From contig NZ_FLTX01000046.1 of the NCBI RefSeq assembly GCF_900092025.1, forward strand, positions 1 to 64,000: a DNA stretch of 64,000 nt, read 5' to 3'. The DNA is from Xanthomonas bromi (lineage in GTDB: Bacteria; Pseudomonadota; Gammaproteobacteria; Xanthomonadales; Xanthomonadaceae). The first letter of the stretch is position 1; every line of letters begins with the position of its first letter. Made by a program: the position numbers and the translations under genes. Below are positions 16,464 through 26,034 of this stretch, piece after piece. Below the pieces are notes generated by a model, which made no database searches, had not been told where the DNA came from, and worked only from the letters and a program-made list of their open reading frames with translations.

Positions 16464-17641
16464 CAGACCACCGCGTAATTCAATAGCGGCTTGACCGTAC
16501 CCCATTCCTTGCAGCTCGGGCACTGCCAGTGGTGCGTCTTGGCACCGAAGCCGCAGCGCGTGCAGCGATAGCTTGGATTACGCACCAGCAACTGGTCAGT
16601 GATGTGCTTGAGGTCCTGCAACGTCCCGACCGGGTCGCTTCCCTCGGCCAGGGTGAGATCGATCAATGCCGACTCACCACGCACCGACGGGCGATCCTTG
16701 AGCTGGCGGCCAAGATAGGCCAGCGCAGGCGCCACGCCATCCTGGGCTTCCATCAACTGGGTCAGTGCCAGCACCGGTGCAATGCCGCGATAGTGCTCGG
16801 TCATCTCCGAGAGGAAGTTGCGCGCACCCGCGATATCGCCGACCCGCCGATATGCCGCCATCAACGCGGGAATGATCTCCGGCAGGTATTCAGGATCATG
16901 CCGGGCTGCGCGTTCGAACGCGCGCACCGCCGCTTCGTCGTGTCCGCGCTCGGCTTCGATGCGGCCTTCCAGAATCCCGGCCCGCACCGAGGTGCCATCG
17001 GCCTGATAGGCACGTGCAATCGCCTGCAGCGCATCGTCGGTCTTGCCCAGGCCGCGATAGCGGTCGGCCAGCTCGCACTCGAATTGCGAGATCAGCTTGC
17101 CCATCGGCTCGCCGGTCACTTCTTCATAGCGGGTGGCGTTGTCGATCGCCTTTTCCCAATCGCGCTCGGCCTGATAGATGCCGATCAAGTGGCGCAGCGC
17201 TTGCGGTGCACGCTGGTCCAGTTGCGCCAATTCGGTGAACACCGTTTCGGCGCGGTCCAGCAGGCCGGACTTCATATAGTCCTCGCCAAGTGCCAGCAAG
17301 GCCTGGACGCGCTGCTGATCGGTCAGGTCGCCACGCTGCACCAGGCCCTGATGCAGGCGGATCGCGCGATCGACTTCACCGCGGCGACGGAACAGATGCC
17401 CCAACGCGACCTGGGTTTCGAAGGTTTCCTTGTCCAGTTCGGCGATATGCAGGAACAGCTCGATCGCCTTGTCCGGCTGCTCGTTGAGCAGATAATTCAG
17501 ACCACGGAAATAGGTGCTGGATAACCGACTGACCTGAGTATCGCCATGGCGTTGACCGCCGCGACGACCGACGATCCAGCCGCCCAGCGCGGCCAGCGGC
17601 ACAAACAGGAAGAACCAGATCCACTCGGTCAGAAAGTCCAT
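16463..17641 (-). CDS. lapB: LPS assembly protein LapB
   Basis: 392 residues: one N-terminal membrane anchor (EWIWFFLFVPLAALGGWIVG), a long array of TPR repeats (for example LNYLLNEQPDKAIELFLHIAE), and a C-terminal rubredoxin-like zinc site CTRCGFGAKTHHWQCPSC. In E. coli LapB (YciM) guides FtsH to LpxC and so sets LPS levels. It follows lapA with a six-base gap, the usual order. Confidence 0.93.
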   Translation of the reverse strand: MDFLTEWIWFFLFVPLAALGGWIVGRRGGQRHGDTQVSRLSSTYFRGLNYLLNEQPDKAIELFLHIAELDKETFETQVALGHLFRRRGEVDRAIRLHQGLVQRGDLTDQQRVQALLALGEDYMKSGLLDRAETVFTELAQLDQRAPQALRHLIGIYQAERDWEKAIDNATRYEEVTGEPMGKLISQFECELADRYRGLGKTDDALQAIARAYQADGTSVRAGILEGRIEAERGHDEAAVRAFERAARHDPEYLPEIIPALMAAYRRVGDIAGARNFLSEMTEHYRGIAPVLALTQLMEAQDGVAPALAYLGRQLKDRPSVRGESALIDLTLAEGSDPVGTLQDLKHITDQLLVRNPSYRCTRCGFGAKTHHWQCPSCKEWGTVKPLLNYAVV

Positions 17642-17647
17642 ACGTCC

Positions 17648-17953
17648 TTACAGCCCATCGATGGGGCGCGGCTCGACGGCGGCAGGCGTGACAGGCCTGG
17701 CGTCGGCGCGACTGACCGCAACAGCCTTGTTGGCCTGGCGCAGTTTGGAATAGAGGGGAATAACCACACTGACCAGCACCATGCCGGCCCCGATCAACAC
17801 ACCGACCAGCAGCGCAACGATGATCGCGACACCGGAACTGGTATGCACACTGGAGAACAGGAAATCGAGCGTGATGTCTTGGGAATTGACAGCACCGATG
17901 ATCAGACCAACCAGCAGGAAGGCCAACATCACCAGCAAGCGAAGCACCTTCAT
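17648..17953 (-). CDS. lapA: LapA-family inner-membrane protein
   Basis: 101 residues (DUF1049). Two membrane helices, LLVMLAFLLVGLIIGAVNSQ and IIVALLVGVLIGAGMVLVSV, are separated by a short loop containing DITLDFLFSSV, the family pattern. LapA acts with LapB in LPS assembly. A proline- and alanine-rich cytoplasmic tail follows. Confidence 0.88.
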   Translation of the reverse strand: MKVLRLLVMLAFLLVGLIIGAVNSQDITLDFLFSSVHTSSGVAIIVALLVGVLIGAGMVLVSVVIPLYSKLRQANKAVAVSRADARPVTPAAVEPRPIDGL

Positions 17954-18020
17954 GGCGAGACTCCGTCGGGAAGCGGGTTAGCTTAACCGAGACGACATAA
18001 ATACAGCGCCAGAACGGACT

Positions 18021-18332
18021 TCAGTCCGTTGTATCGGACATATCGACAGGGACCACGGAGCTGACGCGCTCACGCAATTCCTTGCCCGGCTTGAAGTGGG
18101 GAACATGCTTGCCCGGCAGCGCGACCGATTCGCCGGTCTTGGGATTACGCCCCAGACGTGGCGGACGGTAATGCAACGAGAAACTGCCGAACCCACGGAT
18201 TTCGATCCGATCACCATCGGAGAGCGCCTGCCCCATCATTTCCAGCAGCGACTTGACTGCCAGATCCACGTCGTCCGCCTTCAGATGCGCTTGGCGTCGC
18301 GCCAGGATTTCAATCAATTCGGACTTGGTCAT
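18021..18332 (-). CDS. ihfB: Integration host factor beta subunit
   Basis: 103 residues from [14 protein letters not shown]. The DNA-bending arm motif [30 protein letters not shown] is intact. It pairs with IhfA to bend DNA in replication, recombination and transcription, including phage-type integration. It lies downstream of rpsA, the conserved order. The start at 18332 gives the family length; a longer frame adds 16 unlikely residues. Confidence 0.95.
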   Translation of the reverse strand: MTKSELIEILARRQAHLKADDVDLAVKSLLEMMGQALSDGDRIEIRGFGSFSLHYRPPRLGRNPKTGESVALPGKHVPHFKPGKELRERVSSVVPVDMSDTTD

Positions 18333-18367
18333 GGGAAGACTTGCTTTTTTCGACTGACACATCGGAA

Positions 18368-18391
18368 TCGGCCCGGGCAAGCCCGGGCCGA
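18368..18391 (-). other. Strong hairpin between rpsA and ihfB
   Basis: An 11-bp GC-rich stem (TCGGCCCGGGC with its complement) and a two-base loop lie between the rpsA stop and the ihfB start. No T-run follows, so it is more likely an attenuating or mRNA-stabilising hairpin than a full terminator. Confidence 0.6.
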
Positions 18392-18420
18392 TCCATCACG
18401 CTCTTGCGAGCGCTACGCGC

Positions 18421-20109
18421 TTACTCGGACTTGTTGTTGTTCAACTGTGCACGCAGCAGCGCGCCCAGCTGAGTCATGCCGCCCGACGCTGCGGCGGAAG
18501 ACTGGTAATCCTCCAGCGTTTCGCGCATTTCGGCATCGTCCTTGGCCTTGATCGACAGCTGCAGGGTGCGGCCCTTACGGTCCATGCCCACGAACTTGGC
18601 TTCGATCTTGTCGCCGACCTTCAGGTGCTGGGTCGCATCGTCGACGCGCTCGTTGGCGATGTCGCGTGCAGCGACGTAGCCTTCGATGCCATCGGCCAGG
18701 TCGATCGTGGCGCCCTTGGCATCGACTTCACGCACCACGCCTTCGACCTTCGAACCCTTCGGGTTGGACGCCATGTACTGACCGAACGGGTCCTGCTCCA
18801 GCTGCTTGACGCCCAGGCTGATGCGCTCGCGTTCCGGGTCCACTGCCAGCACGACGGCTTCGAGCGTGTCGCCCTTCTTGTAGTTGCGCACGACATCTTC
18901 GCCGGTGGTGTTCCAGCTGATGTCGGACAGGTGCACCAGACCGTCGATGCCGCCGTCCAGACCGATGAAGATGCCGAAGTCGGTGATCGACTTGATCTGA
19001 CCGGACACCTTGTCGTTCTTCTTGTGGGTCGCAGCGAAGGTTTCCCACGGATTGGCGGCAACCTGCTTCATGCCCAACGAGATGCGGCGACGCTCCTCGT
19101 CCACATCCAGCACCATCACTTCGACTTCGTCACCAACCTGCACAACCTTGGACGGGTTGACGTTCTTGTTGGTCCAATCCATCTCGGAGACGTGTACCAG
19201 ACCTTCGACGCCCGGCTCGATCTCGACGAATGCGCCGTAATCGGTGACGTTGGAGACCTTGCCGAACACGCGGCTGTTGGCCGGGTAACGACGGGCAATG
19301 TTGTCCCACGGATCTTCGCCCAGCTGCTTCAGGCCGAGGCTGACGCGGTTACGCTCGCGATCGAACTTCAGCACGCGCACGTCCAGCTCGTCGCCGACGT
19401 TGACAACTTCGGACGGATGGCGCACGCGCTTCCAGGCCATGTCGGTGATGTGCAGCAGGCCGTCGATACCGCCCAGGTCCACGAATGCGCCGTAATCGGT
19501 CAGGTTCTTGACGACACCCTTCAGGATCGCGCCTTCCTGCAGCTTGTCCATCAGCTGCTCGCGCTCTTCCGAGTGCTCGCTCTCAACCACTGCACGACGC
19601 GACACCACGACATTGTTGCGCTTGCGATCGAGCTTGATCAGCTTGAACTCAAGCTCCTTGCCTTCCAGGTAAGCCGGGTCGCGCACCGGGCGCACATCCA
19701 CCAGCGAACCAGGCAGGAACGCGCGGACATCCTTGATGTCCACGGTGAAACCACCCTTGACCTTGCCGCTGATGCGGCCGGTGATGGTTTCGTTCTTTTC
19801 CAACGCTTCTTCCAGCTCGTCCCATACCATCGCGCGCTTGGCCTTCTCGCGCGACAACACGGTCTCGCCGAAGCCGTTTTCGATGGAGTCCAGCGCAACC
19901 TTGACCTGGTCGCCCACGCCCACATCGATCTCGCCAGCGTCGTTACGGAACTGCTCGATCGGCACGATGCCTTCGGACTTCAGGCCAGCGTTGATCACCA
20001 CCACATCGCCGCGGACTTCCACGACGGTACCGGTGACGATCGAGCCCGGCTTCAGCTTAGCCAGATTGGCTTGACTGGCTTCGAACAGTTCTGCAAAAGA
20101 TTCTGTCAT
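18421..20109 (-). CDS. rpsA: 30S ribosomal protein S1
   Basis: 562 residues with six S1/OB-fold repeats. Repeats 3-6 carry the clear phrases [59 protein letters not shown] and [19 protein letters not shown]1 helps the ribosome bind mRNA with weak Shine-Dalgarno sequences. cmk lies upstream and ihfB downstream, the usual cmk-rpsA-ihfB order. Confidence 0.97.
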   Translation of the reverse strand: MTESFAELFEASQANLAKLKPGSIVTGTVVEVRGDVVVINAGLKSEGIVPIEQFRNDAGEIDVGVGDQVKVALDSIENGFGETVLSREKAKRAMVWDELEEALEKNETITGRISGKVKGGFTVDIKDVRAFLPGSLVDVRPVRDPAYLEGKELEFKLIKLDRKRNNVVVSRRAVVESEHSEEREQLMDKLQEGAILKGVVKNLTDYGAFVDLGGIDGLLHITDMAWKRVRHPSEVVNVGDELDVRVLKFDRERNRVSLGLKQLGEDPWDNIARRYPANSRVFGKVSNVTDYGAFVEIEPGVEGLVHVSEMDWTNKNVNPSKVVQVGDEVEVMVLDVDEERRRISLGMKQVAANPWETFAATHKKNDKVSGQIKSITDFGIFIGLDGGIDGLVHLSDISWNTTGEDVVRNYKKGDTLEAVVLAVDPERERISLGVKQLEQDPFGQYMASNPKGSKVEGVVREVDAKGATIDLADGIEGYVAARDIANERVDDATQHLKVGDKIEAKFVGMDRKGRTLQLSIKAKDDAEMRETLEDYQSSAAASGGMTQLGALLRAQLNNNKSE

Positions 20110-20292
20110 TTGAATTTACTCAGTTGAACACACGGGCGCCGATCGTCGGGGTGCGACAGAGACGGACCGCCCAGCCTGTTGGTCGACTCCGAACAGCGAG
20201 TCGGTTGGGAAGTAGTAGAACCGCCACGCAGGATGCGCGACGGAGCTTTGGAACGCCTTACGGTCGGCGGGACAGGCCCGCTTGCGGAACGC

Positions 20293-20976
20293 TTACGACG
20301 GCGTCTGATCTGCGAGCAACCCGACCACACGCTGGACGACATCCTCGATCCCTATTCCGCTGGTATCGATCAGCACGGCGTCTTCGGCCGGCCGCAATGG
20401 CGCCACCACCCGCTGCGCATCTCTGGCATCTCGGGCCATGATCTCGCGCAGCAGGTCGTCAAAGATAACCGAAACACCCTTTTCCATCAACTGTTTATGG
20501 CGACGGCCCGCACGTTCTTCGGCGCTGGCGGTCAGGAAAACCTTGAATGCGGCATTGGGGAAGATCACCGTGCCCATGTCGCGACCGTCGGCGACCAGCC
20601 CGGGCGCTCGCCTGAATGCGCGTTGGCGCTCCTTCAGGGCGCTGCGCACCTCGGGAATGGCGGCAATGGCCGAGGCCAGTGCGCCCGTGGTTTCCAGACG
20701 CAGTTCGCTGGTGGCATCGACCCCGTTGACCAGCACCCGCAGCCCTGCCTCGCCAGCGTCGTCGAACTCCACCTTGGTGTCGAAAGTGCAGCGCACCAAC
20801 GCCGCAGCGTCGGAGACGTCCAGATCGGCCCAGCTCGCTGCAACACCGACGGCGCGATACAGCGCACCCGAATCGAGGTAGTGCCAGCCCAGCCGGGCGG
20901 CCACGATCCGGCTCACGGTCCCCTTGCCGGCGCCGGAAGGGCCATCGATGGTGAGGACGGGCGACAGGTCGGTCAT
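20293..20976 (-). CDS. cmk: Cytidylate kinase
   Basis: 227 residues. It phosphorylates CMP and dCMP with ATP. The P-loop [14 protein letters not shown] is at the N terminus, the CMP-binding region [10 protein letters not shown] follows, and [16 protein letters not shown] and a lid with [14 protein letters not shown] are present. It is first in the cmk-rpsA-ihfB block; 183 bases without recognisable content separate it from rpsA. Confidence 0.95.
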   Translation of the reverse strand: MTDLSPVLTIDGPSGAGKGTVSRIVAARLGWHYLDSGALYRAVGVAASWADLDVSDAAALVRCTFDTKVEFDDAGEAGLRVLVNGVDATSELRLETTGALASAIAAIPEVRSALKERQRAFRRAPGLVADGRDMGTVIFPNAAFKVFLTASAEERAGRRHKQLMEKGVSVIFDDLLREIMARDARDAQRVVAPLRPAEDAVLIDTSGIGIEDVVQRVVGLLADQTPS

Positions 20977-21148
20977 TCAGGTTTCCGGGAGGTCATCAGG
21001 CGGTAGTGTAGCGCCGCTCATGGCGATCGCGCTGCAACCACTTGAAAGCACGACAAAAAGCCGGTTAGAATCGCCGGCTTAATTCCGGGTGCACCATCGA
21101 TTGCGGGCACTCTTCCATCGAATCCAACCGTTTACGCCGAGGTGTGCC

Positions 21149-21274
21149 ATGAAAGTCCTGTCCTCCCTGAAGTCTGCGAAGACCCGTCACCGCGACTGCA
21201 AGGTGGTCCGCCGCCGTGGCAAGGTCTTCGTGATCTGCAAGTCGAACCCGCGTTTCAAGGCACGTCAGCGCTAA
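21149..21274 (+). CDS. rpmJ: 50S ribosomal protein L36, zinc-poor paralogue
   Basis: 41 residues from [20 protein letters not shown]. Classic L36 holds zinc with three cysteines and one histidine; here only two cysteines (C17, C30) remain and the first Cys of the CxxC is lost, so it is a C-minus, zinc-independent form. Such copies often sit away from the spc operon and are used when zinc is scarce. The start is set by length; a frame open 60 bases upstream is not credible. Confidence 0.93.
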
Positions 21275-21300
21275 CGCCTTCGGCGCGTGCAAGACCCGAG

Positions 21301-21326
21301 AAAGCCGCCTCCGGGCGGTTTTTTCT
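21301..21326 (+). terminator. Terminator after rpmJ
   Basis: GCCGCC, short loop, GGGCGG followed by TTTTTT, 27 bases after the L36 stop. Confidence 0.85.
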
Positions 21327-21512
21327 TGGCCGCTGCTTCGCGCCGGTTATTGCGACATGACTCTGCCGCCGACACGGCTAGGCGCTGGCCAGGCACGCAA
21401 GCACGGCCCGCACAATCGCGGTGCTGCCCGACCAGTCGCATCGCAGCGGCGTCCGTCCCGGTTTTTTGCTGTAATCACCATCTGAAATCTTGTCCACTGG
21501 GGAGTAGATGAC

Positions 21513-21854
21513 ATGCGCAACCGTTTGTTTGTGATGCCGCCGATCTTGCTGACAATCGCGCTGATGGGGATCAGTGCCGTCGCTTCGGCCGATACGCTGC
21601 TGGTCGACCGTGTACAGCAGAAGCCTGCCGCTGCCCTGCCCTTGCGCGGCGAGAGCATGAGTCAGGTCGAAGGCCGTTATGGCACGCCGCAGGAAAAACT
21701 CGCCCCGCGCGGCGGCCAGAAGCGCCAGTGGCCGACGATCCATCGCTGGGTGTATCCGGCCTTCACCGTGTACTTCGAAAAGAGCAAGGTGATCGACGTG
21801 GTGGCCAATAAGGCCGATGCCAACGAGATCGGGCCCAAGCCGCCGATCCGGTAA
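21513..21854 (+). CDS. Small secreted protein of unknown function
   Basis: 113 residues with a signal peptide (FVMPPILLTIALMGISAVASA, cleavage likely before DTLL). The mature part contains GESMSQVEGRYGTPQEKLAPRGG and ending IHRWVYPAFTVYFEKSKVIDVV. The MSQVEGRYGTP phrase resembles the start of SmpA/OmlA-like folds, but the protein is short and the resemblance weak. Not identified further. A ribosome-binding GGGGAG precedes the ATG. Confidence 0.75.
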   Translation: MRNRLFVMPPILLTIALMGISAVASADTLLVDRVQQKPAAALPLRGESMSQVEGRYGTPQEKLAPRGGQKRQWPTIHRWVYPAFTVYFEKSKVIDVVANKADANEIGPKPPIR

Positions 21855-22089
21855 TGCGTCGATGACAACTCGGCCGGACGTGCTGGCGCCGTTCGCTGCA
21901 CTCCGGCCGTCACAGTTCGCATCGCGACATGTGCTGCGTCCGTCAGCAGCCGGACATGCGTTGCTGCGACGCTGTACCAAGCCCCGGCGTGCGGATGCGC
22001 GCCAGGATCGCAAGAGCCCGCATTCGCGTGCGGGATATCGATGAACGTGCGAGCGATAGCCCGCACACCAAGATGAGTATTTGCCTGGC

Positions 22090-23133
22090 ATGACTGACCG
22101 TCTTCGCTTTCCCGCCGAGTGGGAACCGCAATCCGCCGTGTTGCTCGCCTGGCCGCATGCCGGCACCGATTGGGCCGAGCGTCTGGCCGACGTGGAAGAG
22201 ACCTACATCGCGCTGGTCACGGCGATCTCCCGCTTCGAGCCAGTGGTGATCTGCGTGGCCGACGACGACCTGCAGATCTATGCCGAAGCACGGCTGCGTT
22301 CGGCGCGGGTGGACATGACACGCGTGCGTTTCGTGATCGCCGCGTACAACGACACCTGGCTACGCGATTCCGGCCCGATCACGTTGCGCCAGGAAGCCGG
22401 CTTCCGGTTGATGGATTTCCGTTTCACCGGCTGGGGCGGCAAGTTCGAAGCCAGCCTGGACGATCAACTGGTGAGCTCGTTGGATGCGGCGCACGTGTTC
22501 GTGCCGGCGCAGGTAGAGACCATCGACTTCGCCCTGGAAGGCGGTGCGATCGAAACCGATGGCGCCGGCACGCTGCTGACCACGTGGAAGTGCCTGCATG
22601 AGCGTCACCCGCAGCGCACGCGCGAATCGCTCAGCCGCGATCTGGCGACGTGGCTGGCGCAGGAGCGCGTGCTGTGGCTGGATCACGGCTACCTGGAAGG
22701 CGACGATACCGACGCGCATATCGATACGCTGGCGCGCTTTGCCGGCCCGGATGCGATCGTCTACCAAGGCTGCGATGTGGCCAGCGATTCGCACTACACC
22801 GAACTGCAGGCGATGGGCGCCGAACTGGCTGCGCTGCGCAAGGCCGACGGGCAGCCGTATCGCCTGTTCGTGCTGCCATGGGCTGACCCCATTCTGGACG
22901 ATGGCCGCCGGCTGGCCGCGTCGTATGCCAATTTCCTGATCGTCAACGGTGCGGTGCTGATGCCGGCCTACGGCGACCCCGCCGACGCGACCGCACAGGC
23001 GGTGCTCGCACAGGCGTTCCCGCAGCACGAGATCGTGCCGGTGCCGTGCCGTGCGCTGATCTGGCAGAACGGCAGCCTGCATTGCCTGACCATGCAATTG
23101 CCGGCAGGCCTGCTCGCCGCCTGGAGCAGCTAA
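22090..23133 (+). CDS. aguA: Agmatine deiminase
   Basis: 347 residues of the PAD_porph (guanidino-group hydrolase) family. It converts agmatine to N-carbamoylputrescine. Visible landmarks: WLRDSGPI, FRFTGWGGKF, FALEGGAIETDG, WLDHGYLEGDDTDAHID and the catalytic cysteine in NGSLHCLTMQ near the C terminus. aguB, the next enzyme, follows after 259 bases, so putrescine is made by this route. A TTG three codons upstream is an alternative start. Confidence 0.93.
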   Translation: MTDRLRFPAEWEPQSAVLLAWPHAGTDWAERLADVEETYIALVTAISRFEPVVICVADDDLQIYAEARLRSARVDMTRVRFVIAAYNDTWLRDSGPITLRQEAGFRLMDFRFTGWGGKFEASLDDQLVSSLDAAHVFVPAQVETIDFALEGGAIETDGAGTLLTTWKCLHERHPQRTRESLSRDLATWLAQERVLWLDHGYLEGDDTDAHIDTLARFAGPDAIVYQGCDVASDSHYTELQAMGAELAALRKADGQPYRLFVLPWADPILDDGRRLAASYANFLIVNGAVLMPAYGDPADATAQAVLAQAFPQHEIVPVPCRALIWQNGSLHCLTMQLPAGLLAAWSS

Positions 23134-23138
23134 CAAAA

Positions 23139-23236
23139 CGACTGCGCTCACCGCCAGGCGGGCGCGGCCAGTGCTCGGAATCGGCATGTAGCACTCGTAC
23201 ACTCCGGTTCCTGCGCGCCGTCCACGCCCACCTGAC
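23139..23236 (-). repeat. Dispersed intergenic repeat, copy 2
   Basis: Inverted relative to the copy at 11488-11582 and recognisably related along about 95 bases. It fills most of the gap between aguA and aguB. Confidence 0.65.
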
Positions 23237-23392
23237 GACTGCTCGCTATGTGTTGTTAGCCGCTGCAGGAGTAGCTCCAAACCTTGCCTGCGTCGCGGCC
23301 GCATATGTCGCGCGCGGGCTCCTGTTCCGGCCGGCAGGCCGGTGTTACGCCATGGCGCGCTACCTTAGTGCGTCACTCAGTTGGATGCTGCC

Positions 23393-24277
23393 ATGACCCG
23401 TCATCTCCTTCCCGTCGCGCTGATCCAGGAGCGCAACCACGGCGACGCCGAGGCCAATCTGGCCGTCATCGCATCGCGTGTGGCCGAGGCCGCCGCGCAG
23501 GGCGCCAAGCTGGTGCTGCTGCAGGAACTGCACAACGGCGCGTATTTCTGCCAGCACGAATCGGTGGACGAATTCGATCTGGCCGAGCCGATTCCCGGCC
23601 CCAGCACCGAACGTCTGAGCGCCCTGGCCAAGCAGCACGGCGTGGTACTGGTCGCCTCGCTGTTCGAGCGCCGCGCGGCCGGCATGTATCACAACACGGC
23701 GGTGGTGTTCGAAAAGGATGGCCGCCTGCTCGGCAAGTACCGCAAGATGCATATCCCCGACGACCCGGGCTTCTACGAGAAGTTCTATTTCACTCCGGGC
23801 GATCTGGGCTTTACGCCGATCGATACCTCGGTCGGTCGCCTGGGCGTGCTGGTGTGCTGGGATCAGTGGTATCCCGAGGCGGCGCGCCTGATGGCGCTGG
23901 CCGGTGCGGAGCTGCTGCTCTACCCCACCGCGATCGGTTGGGATCCGGACGACCAGCAGCCCGAGCAGGAGCGCCAGCGCGATGCCTGGATCCTCAGCCA
24001 TCGCGGCCATGCGGTGGCCAACGGGGTGCCGGTGCTGTCGTGCAACCGTGTTGGCCATGAGCCCTCGCCGCTGGGCGCATCGGGCATCCAGTTTTGGGGC
24101 AACAGCCATGTGCTGGGGCCGCAAGGCGAGTTCATTGCCGAAGCAGGTCAGGACCCGACCGTGTTGATCTGCGATGTCGACCTGCAGCGCAGCGAGCACG
24201 TGCGCCGCATCTGGCCATTCCTGCGCGACCGTCGTATCGATGCGTACGGCGATCTGCTCAAGCGCTATATCGACTGA
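23393..24277 (+). CDS. aguB: N-carbamoylputrescine amidase
   Basis: 294 residues of the nitrilase superfamily. The catalytic Glu-Lys-Cys can be placed: E in LLQELHNGAYF, K in GKYRKMHIPDD and C in GVLVCWDQWYPEA. It releases CO2 and ammonia from N-carbamoylputrescine to give putrescine, completing the pathway begun by AguA. The start at 23393 gives MTRHLLPVALIQERN, the family N terminus. Confidence 0.95.
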   Translation: MTRHLLPVALIQERNHGDAEANLAVIASRVAEAAAQGAKLVLLQELHNGAYFCQHESVDEFDLAEPIPGPSTERLSALAKQHGVVLVASLFERRAAGMYHNTAVVFEKDGRLLGKYRKMHIPDDPGFYEKFYFTPGDLGFTPIDTSVGRLGVLVCWDQWYPEAARLMALAGAELLLYPTAIGWDPDDQQPEQERQRDAWILSHRGHAVANGVPVLSCNRVGHEPSPLGASGIQFWGNSHVLGPQGEFIAEAGQDPTVLICDVDLQRSEHVRRIWPFLRDRRIDAYGDLLKRYID

Positions 24278-24281
24278 CCGC

Positions 24282-24821
24282 ATGCCCGTCGAGCTGCGTG
24301 CAGTCCGTGCTGCGGACATTCCGGCGATCACCGCGATTTATGCGGAGCAGATCGCCGGGGTGAACACCTACGAATACAGCGCACCATCGCTCGAAGAGAT
24401 GCGCGCGCGGGTAAGCGCGATCGTGGATGCGGGCTACCCGTATCTGGTCGCCGAGCTCGATGGCGTGGTCGCAGGCTATGCCTATGCCAGCGCATTTCGC
24501 GCGCGCGCAGGCTATCGCTGGACGGTAGAGAACTCGATTTACCTTGCAGCGGCGATGCAAGGCCGCGGCATCGGCAACGCCCTGCTCGGCGAGCTGATCG
24601 CGCTGTGTGAGCAGCGCGGATTCCGGCAGATGATTGCGGTGATTGGCGATGCGGGCAATCTTGCATCGCGAAAATTGCATGAACGTTTTGGATTTCGCAC
24701 GGTCGGAGTCTTCAGCGGAATCGGCCGCAAACACGGTCGCTGGTTGGACGGCGTGCAGATGCAACGCGCGCTCGGCTCCAGCGACACCGCCCCTCCTTGT
24801 GATGAACACCCACATGACTGA
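24282..24821 (+). CDS. GNAT acetyltransferase, phosphinothricin-acetyltransferase-like
   Basis: 179 residues. The Bar/Pat-like pattern is clear: VRAADIPAITAIYAEQI, YPYLVAELDGVVAGYAYAS, FRARAGYRWTVENSIYL, and the acetyl-CoA loop QGRGIGNALL. Such proteins acetylate phosphinothricin or methionine sulfoximine-like amines. The start lies five bases after the aguB stop and no independent promoter is evident, so it is co-transcribed with aguB. True substrate unknown. Confidence 0.85.
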   Translation: MPVELRAVRAADIPAITAIYAEQIAGVNTYEYSAPSLEEMRARVSAIVDAGYPYLVAELDGVVAGYAYASAFRARAGYRWTVENSIYLAAAMQGRGIGNALLGELIALCEQRGFRQMIAVIGDAGNLASRKLHERFGFRTVGVFSGIGRKHGRWLDGVQMQRALGSSDTAPPCDEHPHD

Positions 24822-26034
24822 GCAGACCACCCACGTTCTGGACGATGCGTTGTCCGGCCAGCCGCACCGCATCGTCGAACGCGACGGCGTGCGTTATACC
24901 TTGCTTGGCACCGCGCATGTGTCGCTGGCCAGTGTGGCCGCCGTACAACGCGCGATCGGCAGCGGGCGTTACGACGCGGTGGCAGTGGAGCTGGATGCGC
25001 AGCGCCTGCAGGCGCTCAGCGACCCCGACGCCCTCGCCCGCCTGGATCTGGTGCAGGTGATCCGCAAGGGACGCGTGGCCTTGTTCGCGGCGAACCTGGC
25101 CCTGGCGGCGTATCAGCGTCGCCTGGCCAAGCAACTCGGCATCGAGCCGGGTGCAGAGTTGAAGGAAGCGGTGAACCTGGCACGCGCGCAGGGCCTGCCA
25201 GTGCACCTGATCGATCGAGAAGTCGGCCTGACCTTCAAGCGTGCATCCGGGCGGTTGGGCTTCTTCGGCAAGATGAAACTGGCTGGCGGATTGCTTGGCG
25301 GCCTGTTCGCTGCCGATGAGGTGGGCGAAGAGGAAATCGAAAAGCTCAAGCAAGGCGACATGCTCGAAGCGAGTTTCGGCGATTTCGCCAGCGAGAGCCC
25401 GGAGTTGTACGAGACGGTGATTGCCGAGCGCGATCAATACATGGCCACGCGTCTGCGCGAAGAAGTCAGCGCAGATCAGCGCGAGATCCTGGCGGTGGTC
25501 GGCGCCGGCCATCTGGCTGGACTTGCGCGCCATCTGGAACAGGATACCGCTGCGCCCGGCCCGCTGCGCGAATCGCTGGAATACGTGCAGCAGCGCAAGC
25601 GCATCCCATGGATCACGCTGGGCATCCTGGCGGTCATCATCACCGGCATCGGCATCGGGTTCTGGCGCGGTGGCCTGAGCATGGGTGCCGACCTGCTGCT
25701 GCAGTGGGCGATGTACACCGGCGGGATGGCGGCGCTGGGCTGCTTACTGGCAGGCAGCCATCCGTTGAGCATTCTCACCGCTGCGGTCGTGGCGCCGTTC
25801 AAACCGTTCCGGCTGAGCGTGCCGACCGGTGCCTTCGCGGCGCTGGTCGAAGTGCATATGCGCAAGCCGGCGTACGGCGATTTCCTGTCGCTGCGCGACG
25901 ATGCGCAGACGCTGCGCGGCTGGTACCGCAACCGCGTCTCGCGCGTGGTGCTGACATTTCTGCTGACCAATTTCGGCAGCATGGCCGGGGTGTGGCTGGC
26001 CGGGGTGCAGATCTTCAACCGCCTGCATGGTTGA
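24814..26034 (+). CDS. TraB/PrgY-family membrane protein
   Basis: 406 residues. The TraB domain fills the first 250 residues: YTLLGTAHVSLASVAAV (the GTAH motif), AVAVELDAQRL, and AVVGAGHLAGL. The C terminus has several membrane helices (WITLGILAVIITGIGIGFW and later). The family includes the pheromone-shutdown proteins TraB/PrgY and eukaryotic mitochondrial TRABD, with a metalloprotease-like fold; its role in bacteria like this is unknown. ATG 24802 in the same frame is an alternative start; neither has a good ribosome-binding site. It overlaps the end of the acetyltransferase gene. Confidence 0.8.
   Translation: MTEQTTHVLDDALSGQPHRIVERDGVRYTLLGTAHVSLASVAAVQRAIGSGRYDAVAVELDAQRLQALSDPDALARLDLVQVIRKGRVALFAANLALAAYQRRLAKQLGIEPGAELKEAVNLARAQGLPVHLIDREVGLTFKRASGRLGFFGKMKLAGGLLGGLFAADEVGEEEIEKLKQGDMLEASFGDFASESPELYETVIAERDQYMATRLREEVSADQREILAVVGAGHLAGLARHLEQDTAAPGPLRESLEYVQQRKRIPWITLGILAVIITGIGIGFWRGGLSMGADLLLQWAMYTGGMAALGCLLAGSHPLSILTAAVVAPFKPFRLSVPTGAFAALVEVHMRKPAYGDFLSLRDDAQTLRGWYRNRVSRVVLTFLLTNFGSMAGVWLAGVQIFNRLHG

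Noticed and set aside
22119-22601. Overlapping Arg/Gly-rich frames within aguA and neighbouring genes
   Set aside because: Shadow frames of well-supported enzymes without motifs of their own.
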